A program made the translations under genes and the position numbers. From Acidobacteriota bacterium (GTDB taxonomy: Bacteria > Acidobacteriota > Terriglobia > Terriglobales > Acidobacteriaceae): DNA of 64,000 bases. The DNA lies in NCBI GenBank assembly GCA_021803035.1, contig JAJZME010000058.1, forward strand, positions 19,460-83,459, read 5' to 3'. Below, one piece after another: positions 27,619 through 34,861 of the stretch (position 1 is the stretch's first letter; every line of letters starts with the position of its first letter). The notes under the pieces were generated by a model. The model had not been told where the DNA came from, ran no database searches, and saw only the letters and a list, made by a program, of their open reading frames with translations.

Positions 27619-28728
27619 TTAACCGGGTAACGGCATAACCGGCATGCCATTGACCAGGAACTGCGTGCTGGAAACAATGACGTGCTCGCCGGGGCTCAGT
27701 CCAGAGGTGATGGCATAGTCGTTGCCGACGGTCTGCCCCAGCGTTACCCCCGTTTCGCTGGCTATAAAATGTCCATCCATTTTCCTCAGCACGTAAACGA
27801 AGGGCTGCCCGCTGCGCCGCACCACCGCCAGCACGGGCACCACGGGCAACCGCCTGGTGCCCCAGACGACACGCGCTTCGATCATTTCATCGTTACGCAG
27901 CATGGGTGTAGAGGGACGCACCGGCGCCTTGACCAGAATGCCCTGCAGCGTGCTGTCGACTTGCGGGGAGATGAAGTCGATGTTAGTCGTCTCAAGCATC
28001 TTGCCGGTATTGTCGAGCAGATCCACTTCCAGGCCCCGGCGCAACTGGGCCGCACGCACGGTGGGAACGTAAATGTATGCCTCCAAATCCCGGTTTTCAT
28101 CCACGGTGGTCAGCAGGGTGGGCGAAGAACCGGTGGAAACGTAGTCGCCGACGTGGACCGGGATGTCGCCGACGATGCCAGCGTAGGGCGCGCGGACCGT
28201 ATAGTAATCGAGCAATTGCTGCTGCGTATTGCGTGATTCAACCGCGGCCTCGTAACTGGCCTTGGAGCTTGCATAAGTCTGCTGTTCCTGCTGATAGGCC
28301 TGGCGGCTGATGATTCCGGCCTCGAACAGTTTCTTCTGCCGCGCCAGTTCGATCACGTTGTAGTCGTAGAGTGCCTTATCCTCGCGCTCGGCCGCCAGCA
28401 GCGATGCCACGTACGCCTGTTGCTGGCGTGAATCGATCTTCATCAGCGGCTGGCCGGCCTTCACATGATTACCCGAATGCACGAGGATCGCGGTGAGCAC
28501 GCCGCTAACCTGCGGCGAAACTACTGTCGAACGCCGCGACTTGATCGTAGCCATGTACACGCTGCTTTCGGCGACGGGCTGTGCGGTCACGGCCACCGTC
28601 TGCACCGGCATGGCCCGCATTGCCGGACCGGCCGGCGCCGTGGGCTTCTTTGTGCAGCCTGCAATTGCCAGTGCCAGCAGGAAAAGCCCGCCCATCCCCA
28701 CCATGCGTTTCAACGCGTCGTTGCTCAC
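27619..28728 (-). CDS. RND efflux periplasmic adaptor (membrane fusion) lipoprotein
   Basis: 369 residues, GTG start at 28728 with AGGAAAGAG upstream. A signal peptide ends in the lipobox LAIAGC (Cys25), predicting a lipid-anchored periplasmic protein. The barrel-sandwich hybrid halves are recognisable (VSPQVSGVLTAILVHSGNHV with KAGQPLMKID; then VRAPYAGIVGDIPVHVGDYV). A short helical hairpin and a beta-barrel lie between, ending with GDYAITSGLSPGEHVIVSST. It bridges the RND pump and an outer-membrane channel encoded elsewhere. First gene of the efflux pair. Confidence 0.9.
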   Translation of the reverse strand: MSNDALKRMVGMGGLFLLALAIAGCTKKPTAPAGPAMRAMPVQTVAVTAQPVAESSVYMATIKSRRSTVVSPQVSGVLTAILVHSGNHVKAGQPLMKIDSRQQQAYVASLLAAEREDKALYDYNVIELARQKKLFEAGIISRQAYQQEQQTYASSKASYEAAVESRNTQQQLLDYYTVRAPYAGIVGDIPVHVGDYVSTGSSPTLLTTVDENRDLEAYIYVPTVRAAQLRRGLEVDLLDNTGKMLETTNIDFISPQVDSTLQGILVKAPVRPSTPMLRNDEMIEARVVWGTRRLPVVPVLAVVRRSGQPFVYVLRKMDGHFIASETGVTLGQTVGNDYAITSGLSPGEHVIVSSTQFLVNGMPVMPLPG

Positions 28729-29608
28729 TCGCTCTTTCCTTTATTCGGCCCCCCCGCAGAGCTTCCGCTCCACGGGAAGACAAATTCTTCGTCGCAGATA
28801 CAGACTCCCGGATCGTTGTCTGTCTGTCCGCTTATGCGGAGCTTGACAGTGGTGCTGACGCAAAGACCAAGCATCCCCCCACACCCGGATCATTCAGCCC
28901 GCGACGCACCCGGGATCCAGCGTCATCGCAAGGCGATATTGCCTGCCACTCCAGTTGGTTTCCGAAGGTGCGCGCCGCCGGCTGGCACATCCGGCCGCAC
29001 ACGGAAACTCTGCTCTCGAAAGGCATCTGCTGCATGCGGACACACTGCCGTGCGATTATCGTTTCCTGGCAATGCATCTTATCTGACGCCGCACGCCCGG
29101 CGAACGACACAAAATTAAGCAGTACGACTACCTGCGCACCAAAATGTCTTCTACTCATCGAGAATAACGCAGGAAACGGGGCCGTTTGCCGGCCCTGCAT
29201 CCTCGATTCGGCCCGGCGGCCTGTTCTGGCGAAGAGCCGGCGGGATGGCGGTTCATAATCATGATTGGATTGCAGGGATGGGGCGAGACCGGCAAGCGGG
29301 GCGTGATTGGTGATGAAGCGATCGTGCTGTTGCGGAGGAGAAGTTGAGAAGATGCTGGACGCGTAGCTGATTTGGCGGAAAGGAGTTGAGTCTGGCGCCG
29401 CATTTTCTCTCATTTTGAGGTATGTTATCTTAAAATTTAAAATCATGTTGCGGACACATGTGCATGCGCGCATTCTGGCTGGTCTCGGCTCGAATGTTTG
29501 ACCCCATCTTGGAATCTCCGTATCATGAACAAGTTGGCATCTTAAGGTCGGCTTCACGCCGAGAGCTGACCTGATACGGAGCAAGAGCGCCGTATCGGGA
29601 GTAACGGG
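28729..29608. other. Gene-poor region between the efflux operon and tRNA-Gln
   Basis: No protein gene is supported; open frames on both strands lack family resemblance and good start signals, and one antisense frame begins inside the tRNA. A locally AT-rich patch (29410-29450, TTAAAATTTAAAATC) stands out. No recognised repeat was seen. Confidence 0.4.
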
Positions 29609-29682
29609 TGCCCCCTCGTTCAACGGCAGGACAGCTGACTCTGGATCAGCATATCGGGGTTCGAATCCCTGGGGGGCAGCCA
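29609..29682 (+). tRNA. tRNA-Gln (anticodon CTG)
   Basis: TGCCCCC pairs with GGGGGCA as the acceptor stem, with encoded CCA at the 3' end. The D-arm reads TCGTTCAACGGCAGGAC. The anticodon stem GCTGA/TCAGC encloses the loop CTCTGGA, giving anticodon CUG, which reads CAG (Gln). The T-arm contains GGTTCGAATCC. All arms are intact. Confidence 0.95.
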
Positions 29683-30124
29683 ATTAGAATCAGAAGCTTA
29701 CGCTTCCTCCTCCGCTCGAAAATGCCTCTGTCGTAACATTTTTTCGTAACTTTTCGCTGGGAATTCTGCGGAATTCCGTTCCCTGCCAGGGAACGCCCAG
29801 GAAAAGAGCGATGTCTCAGCGGCATTGCATCAAGAGCCTTTCCCGCGTCAGACCGAACACCTGTTCTGTCTGAAAACACACTCACCATGGAACACGGGAA
29901 ACGGCCTACACTGCCTCGCGGACTTCGTTGGGATCCACGCCCGCTCCACATCTGTTTCAGATGGCGCGATGAGCGCGGACGACAGCATCAGCAATACACT
30001 CATGCCGACGCTCCCGCCAAGGCTCCGGCCTTCAAACAGGATTTTCAGAAAGAGAACCGTAAGGCCATCGAGGAACGACGTGCGCGGGCTGCAGATCAGA
30101 GCCGCCTGTCTCTTGGCGAAGCGG
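29683..30124. other. Intergenic region downstream of tRNA-Gln
   Basis: No gene recognised. The palindromic patch GGGAATTCTGCGGAATTCCG lies near 29760. No integrase or duplicated tRNA end was found in the next kilobase, so integration at the tRNA is not shown. Confidence 0.4.
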
Positions 30125-30366
30125 CCAGGATGTACTTTAGCTGCAAGGGCGCGACTGCGATCTCCGCGTCGATGTGCGCCTTGATGCCGTGCCGTTTAGC
30201 TTCGGCGTGGAAGCGGGCTGCACCGTACAGTCCGTTGTGGTCAGCCAGCCCGATCGCCGGCATTCCGAGCACCGTTGCCTGCTCGATCAGTATCTCCGGT
30301 TACGAAGCCCCGGCGAGAAAGCTAAAGGTGCTCGACGTTTGCAGCTCGACGTATTCGCAGTCGCGT
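30125..30366 (-). pseudogene. DNA polymerase III alpha-type (DnaE/DnaE2) N-terminal fragment
   Basis: The minus-strand translation gives YVELQTSSTFSFLAGAS, an in-frame TAA, then PEILIEQATVLGMPAIGLAD and HNGLYGAARFHAEAKRHGIK. This is the start of the PHP domain of C-family polymerases (compare YVELH...SFL.GAS.PEEL...ALTDH.GLYGA). Homology stops after about 80 residues at KYILAASPRDRRL and a stop. There is no start codon and no polymerase core nearby. DnaE2 (error-prone, ImuAB-linked) is a likely source, but the fragment cannot separate DnaE from DnaE2. Confidence 0.75.
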
Positions 30367-30713
30367 TGAACTCACATGCTCGTACGAGCCCGCAGAGACG
30401 GCGCCTGGCCTATCACGCATTGTTCTATACGGACTTCTATTTGTCGGACGATCCGGGGATGTTCCGGGGGAAGAGATTTCCATGTAGATAAAGAAAGCGC
30501 CTCCCCGGCAATGACCGGGAATTCGGTAGGGGCGTCGCCACTCCGAAGAAAGCCTTCACGAGGGCCCAGCTACTTGACTACGAATTGATCCGAACGGTCG
30601 TAACCTGCCAAATCGCGCTTTTGTTTGAGTGGCGCCATTGAATTGTGCTTTAGATCACACCGATGGGAACCGGCCCGGCGCATCCCTCGTATGCAGGTTG
30701 CAAGAGGCATGCC
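30367..30713. other. Intergenic region before the ADOP permease gene
   Basis: No gene recognised. It probably holds the permease promoter, but no strong consensus pair is visible. Confidence 0.35.
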
Positions 30714-33275
30714 ATGCGAACGCTGCGGCAGGATATTGTTTACGCTCTGCGCCAGATGCGGCTGTCACCCGTCTTCACGCTCACCGCCATACTTACGCTG
30801 GCGCTGGGAATCGGCGCCACCACGGCTATCTTTTCGCTCATTCATACGGTCATGCTGAAATCGCTGCCGGTGACGGACCCTGCGACGCTGTATCGCGTCG
30901 GTGAAGGCCGCGATTGCTGTGTGAACATGGGCCCAGAGGGAAGCTGGGGGCTCTTTCCCTATCTGCTGTACCAGCGCTTCCAGGCTGCCGCGCCGGAGTT
31001 TGAGCAGATGGCGGCGTTCCAGGCGGGGCGCGAACTGTTCAGCGTGCGGCGCAGCCGAACTGAAGGATCTGCAAAGCCTTTGCACGCCGAATATGTCTCG
31101 GGAAATTACTTTTCCACGTTCGGCATTCACGCCTATGCAGGGCGCACGCTTACGCCGGCGGACGATCAGCGCGCGGCCCCGCCGGCCGCGATGCTGACGC
31201 ACCGCGCCTGGCAACAACTGTACGGGGCAGATCCGAAGGTCGTCGGCGCCACCTTTTACCTGAACGGCCATCCGTTCACTCTTGTCGGGATAGCGCCTCC
31301 TGGATTCAACGGAGAGACTCTCCAGAGCGACCCGCCGGAACTGTTCCTGCCCATCCAGCAGGAACCGCTGATCGCAGGCGCAAACACGCTCTTGAACCAG
31401 CCCGTGTCGTGGCTGCGCATCATTGGGCGTTTGCGCCCGGGGACGAACCCGGAATCGCTGGGACCGCGGTTCACCACGCTTTTGCGCAACTGGTTTGTGA
31501 ATGATTTCGGCCCCCTGTTTCCGCAGTTTGCGCCGCAGGTGAAAGAGGTGCTTCCGAAACAGTACGTAAGGGTTATTCCCGGGGGAGCAGGAGTGGGCGT
31601 AATGAAATCCGACTACCAGGCCACTCTGAGCATCCTGCTTGCTGTATGCGGGCTGGTCCTGCTGATCGCCTGCGCGAATATCGCCAACCTGTTGCTGGCG
31701 CGTGGATCGGTGCGCAACACGCAGACCGCAATTCGGCTTGCCCTTGGGGCGCCACGCGGGCGCCTGATGAGGCAGTGGATCACGGAAAGCCTGGTCCTGG
31801 CGGCCGCAGGCGGCGCAGCAGGGCTTGTGGTGGCCTTTGCGGGAGTTAAGCTCATCGTTGCGCTTGCGTTTCGGCATGCTCATTACGTGCCCATCAGCGC
31901 CCTGCCCTCGCTGCCGGTGCTGGGCTTCGCGTTCGGCCTGTCGCTGATTACCGGCTTGCTGTTCGGCACAGCGCCCGCCTGGCTGGCGTCGCGCGCCAAT
32001 CCCGCCGCGGCGCTGCACGGAGCCAATCGCACCACGCGCGATAGCAGTTCGATCTGGCAGAAGTCGCTCGTGGTAGTGCAGGCCACCTTATCAGTGGTGC
32101 TGTTGTGCGGAGCAGGCCTGCTCACCCGCAGCCTGCAAAAGATGCAGAACCAGGATTTTGGCTTCCAGACCGATCACCGCGTAAGCATCAGCTTGTATGC
32201 GCCGTTTACGGGCTACTCGCCGCAGAAGCTCAATGTGACGTACCAGGCACTGCGGCAGCGCCTGGAGCGCATTCCAGGGGTGAAATCGGCGGCGCTGGCG
32301 TTATATACACCCTTCACCAACAACTGGGGCGAGCTGATTTTCCGCCCCGGCTCGCAGCCACCCAATCTGAATGACCCGGAGCACCTCTCTGCATCCTGGG
32401 ATCGCGTGAGCCCCGGATACCTCGAATTGATGGGCCAGACGCTGGTGCAGGGGAGATCCATTACCGGCCAGGACACGGCAGCCACGCGCAACATAGCGGT
32501 GGTGGATGAGGCGTTCGTGAGACGCTACTTCAAACCCGGGGAAAATCCCGTCGGCCAGATATTCGGGATCGACGATCCGCGATACGCGAAGACTTACGAG
32601 ATTGTGGGCGTCCTTCACACCGCCAACTACACCGATCCGAGCGGTCACTGGCGGCCGCCGCTCTTCTTTGTACCCCTCGCCCAACATGCGAAGTACGACA
32701 AGCAAATCGTCCAGATGATCGACGACCGCAGCCACATCATCGAAGCTGCGGTGCTGCAGATTCAGGGAAGCATGGCTGGATTGGAGGAGCAGGTGAAGCG
32801 TGCATTCTCCGACGTCGATCCAAACCTCACCCTGGTCGGTATTCGTCCCTTGGCACAAGTGGTGGCAGACCGCCTGGACCAGGAACGCACCATCGCCCAA
32901 CTCACCGGACTATTCGGATTGCTCGCATTGATCCTGGCAGGTGTTGGACTCTACGGGGTGACAGCCTACAGTGTGGAGCGGCGGACCAGCGAGATCGGAG
33001 TGCGCATTGCGATGGGAGCGAATCGAGCGAGTGTGATGCGGCTGGTGCTGAAAGGCGCATTTCTGCAGGTCGTCGTCGGGCTGCTGATTGGCGTGCCCGC
33101 ATCGATCGCATGTGCGCGCCTGATCGCTTCGAAGCTCTACCATGTGGACGGGGGGGACCCGGTGGTGCTGTGCGGGGCGGTTCTGGCGCTGGGCTTGTGT
33201 GCGTTGGTTGCCAGCCTGGCTCCGGCAGCAAGGGCGGCGACGGTTAATCCGGTCACGGCTTTGCGGATGGAATAG
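30714..33275 (+). CDS. ADOP-type ABC transporter permease (MacB/FtsX family)
   Basis: About 853 residues from ATG 30714, preceded by AGAGG. It opens with MRTLRQDIVYALRQMRLSPV and a first membrane segment (FTLTAILTLALGIGATTAIF), then a large periplasmic MacB-PCD domain. A first FtsX block follows (LLAVCGLVLLIACANIANLL, LARGSVRNTQTAIRLALGAP), then a second periplasmic domain and a second FtsX block (TSEIGVRIAMGANRASVMRL, with LASLAPAARAATVNPVTALR at the end). Duplication without an ATPase neighbour is the hallmark of acidobacterial duplicated orphan permeases. Substrate unknown. A degenerate relative lies convergently just downstream. Confidence 0.9.
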   Translation: MRTLRQDIVYALRQMRLSPVFTLTAILTLALGIGATTAIFSLIHTVMLKSLPVTDPATLYRVGEGRDCCVNMGPEGSWGLFPYLLYQRFQAAAPEFEQMAAFQAGRELFSVRRSRTEGSAKPLHAEYVSGNYFSTFGIHAYAGRTLTPADDQRAAPPAAMLTHRAWQQLYGADPKVVGATFYLNGHPFTLVGIAPPGFNGETLQSDPPELFLPIQQEPLIAGANTLLNQPVSWLRIIGRLRPGTNPESLGPRFTTLLRNWFVNDFGPLFPQFAPQVKEVLPKQYVRVIPGGAGVGVMKSDYQATLSILLAVCGLVLLIACANIANLLLARGSVRNTQTAIRLALGAPRGRLMRQWITESLVLAAAGGAAGLVVAFAGVKLIVALAFRHAHYVPISALPSLPVLGFAFGLSLITGLLFGTAPAWLASRANPAAALHGANRTTRDSSSIWQKSLVVVQATLSVVLLCGAGLLTRSLQKMQNQDFGFQTDHRVSISLYAPFTGYSPQKLNVTYQALRQRLERIPGVKSAALALYTPFTNNWGELIFRPGSQPPNLNDPEHLSASWDRVSPGYLELMGQTLVQGRSITGQDTAATRNIAVVDEAFVRRYFKPGENPVGQIFGIDDPRYAKTYEIVGVLHTANYTDPSGHWRPPLFFVPLAQHAKYDKQIVQMIDDRSHIIEAAVLQIQGSMAGLEEQVKRAFSDVDPNLTLVGIRPLAQVVADRLDQERTIAQLTGLFGLLALILAGVGLYGVTAYSVERRTSEIGVRIAMGANRASVMRLVLKGAFLQVVVGLLIGVPASIACARLIASKLYHVDGGDPVVLCGAVLALGLCALVASLAPAARAATVNPVTALRME

Positions 33276-33413
33276 ACAATTGACGGGCCATTGTGCTCGC
33301 GCCAACCAGTAACATGGCAGTCAATCGCACATTGTGAGGATGGCCACTTCGCGGCCAGTCTCCGGGTCTTCTCGTCTTGAGAACACATTGCCCGCCAGGC
33401 TTGACATCGTTGC

Positions 33414-33800
33414 TTATAGCTCGCGGAGCGCCGCTACCGGGTCCAGGCGTATGGCTCGATAAGCCGGAACCAAGCAGGCCAGCAGCGACATCGCACCCAG
33501 CACCACCACGACCCCGGCAATGGTCAGCGGATCGTCGGCGCTGACTCCGTACAGCAGCCCGGCGATGACCCGCGTCAGCCCGAAGCAAAGTGCAGGTCCC
33601 AGGGCGATCCCGATCAATGTGAGCCTCAATCCCTGCACATAGACCAGCCGCAAGACACAGGCGTGCGACGCGCCGAGAGCCATGCGAATTCCTGTCCCGT
33701 GCGTACGCAGTTCGGTGCGATAGGCCACCACGCCATAGACACCGGCGGCGGCCAGGAGCAACGCAATGACCGCGGAAAATTCCCGCGAACCTGCTTTCCA
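33414..33800 (-). pseudogene. C-terminal remnant of a second ADOP/MacB-type permease
   Basis: About 125 residues of the last FtsX block survive: LLAAAGVYGVVAYRTELRTH, GTGIRMALGASHACVLRLVY and CLVPAYRAIRLDPVAALREL before the stop. This corresponds to the final eighth of an ~850-residue ADOP protein. Upstream sequence on the same strand is unrelated. It faces the intact permease gene tail-to-tail, so it is a decayed duplicate or the edge of a deletion. Confidence 0.8.
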
Positions 33801-33904
33801 TGTACGCAAACGTGCTTGAGATCTGCGTGGTTTCGCGACGTGATCGCACATCCCGGCATGGAAGGCGGCGAACCTGGATCCCATCCAGGCATTGCGCTAC
33901 GAGT

Positions 33905-33960
33905 AAAGCGGAGCTAGCCGAGTTAGTGGCGAGTTAGCGGGTTGGCGAGCCGGCAAGGTA
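33905..33960. repeat. GAGTTAGCGGGTTGGC repeat patch
   Basis: GAGTTAGTGGC and GAGTTAGCGGGTTGGC follow each other here; the second matches the palindrome between aroC and the EVE gene (complement of GCCAACCCGCTAACTTG near 8690). This supports a dispersed short repeat family. Confidence 0.4.
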
Positions 33961-34073
33961 GCGGCTGCGCGCCTGGTGCGCGATCTTGTTTCTATTTTGA
34001 TGGGAATGGCGAAAGTTATCTGCAACGCCAAGTAGTTGAGAAAGCGAACTTTTTGAATGCAGGCACTTGACAT

Positions 34074-34620
34074 GTCAAGCCCCATGCGCCTCAACTTATG
34101 CAAATTAATCAACTTACGTTTGCAGGTAATTTCCGCTCCATCGCCCACAATAGAACCATTGGCGCTCCCACGCGCCTCCAACGGAGAACATGAGCATGAT
34201 GAAGCCAATTCCGCCTGCATCTCAAGACCCAGCCAACCCGCCCGATCCTGCCGAGCCTGTCGCCACCGGAAACCTGGCCGCTGCCCAGTGTGCGCAGGTC
34301 TATCAGCAGACCTACGAAGACGCCCGCCTTAAGGGCGCCAACACCATCCAGGCCAAAGACAGGGCCGCCCGGAAATACCGCGCCGCCATGCCGGCCCCAT
34401 CCGGCCGCGAAGGCATCCGCGACTTCATCGCCTGTATCGCGTACGGCGTGCTCATCGGCGCCGTCAGTACCAGGGAGTCCACGGCGCTTCTCTACGCCGC
34501 TCAAATCGCCCAGGGCGCGCTCCGCGAGCCCAGGGTTCCGGCCCCGAAGCGCCGCTGACCCACCCCCCCTTAAAATATTTTCTTTTCCACAGAAATCTTT
34601 GCAGTTAATTCTTTTCCGGC
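34074..34620 (+). repeat. Dispersed element, copy B (full length, with ORF)
   Basis: The longest of three related copies. The order is a conserved leader (from GTCAAGCC through TTTGCAGGTAATTTCCGCTC to the GGAGAAC before the ATG), the 122-codon ORF, a C-tract, then AAAATATTTTCTTTTCCACA and TTTGCAGTTAATTCTTTTCC. The string TTTGCAGGTAATTT occurs near both ends (34119 and, as TTTGCAGTTAATTC, 34598) as an internal direct repeat. Copies A (17972-18262) and C (60661-60946) keep both ends but lack most of the ORF. Confidence 0.85.
34190..34558 (+). CDS. Unknown 122-residue protein carried by the dispersed element
   Basis: No family recognised. The N-terminus is proline-rich (IPPASQDPANPPDPAEP), the middle is helical and charged (CAQVYQQTYEDARLKGAN, KDRAARKYRAAMP), followed by an amphipathic stretch (GIRDFIACIAYGVLIGAV) and a basic tail (REPRVPAPKRR). 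Two cysteines. GGAG lies just before ATG 34190; a second ATG at 34196 is possible. The truncated copies preserve this N-terminus: copy C starts MTEPIAPASSEDPNPQA and keeps an AAQ...REPAPPKR ending in frame; copy A starts MSEPFAPVS. Conservation of the reading frame across copies supports a real protein. Function is unknown. Confidence 0.6.
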   Translation: MSMMKPIPPASQDPANPPDPAEPVATGNLAAAQCAQVYQQTYEDARLKGANTIQAKDRAARKYRAAMPAPSGREGIRDFIACIAYGVLIGAVSTRESTALLYAAQIAQGALREPRVPAPKRR

Positions 34621-34861
34621 GAAACATGATGAAATTTGCGATGGACTGGCTGCTGGAATCTTGTTGGTCTTTGCGAACATGAATGGAACGTATCGAAGTT
34701 GCGGGCGGTCGGCTATAACAAAGCACAAGATGCCTGCAGACTCAAAGTAAATGCTTTCCGACTGAAGCTGCAGGCACCAATCTACTAAAGCTCATGGCAT
34801 ATGGGAATGGTGCTCTGAAGAAATGCGGTCGAAACTCCGAGCCGCGGCATCCTGTCAGACC

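Noticed and set aside
28832-29683. 283-codon frame on the minus strand
   Set aside because: It begins inside tRNA-Gln read backwards and shows no family resemblance.
29887-30369. 160-codon plus-strand frame
   Set aside because: Its second half is antisense to the DnaE-type fragment and the first half matches nothing I recognise.
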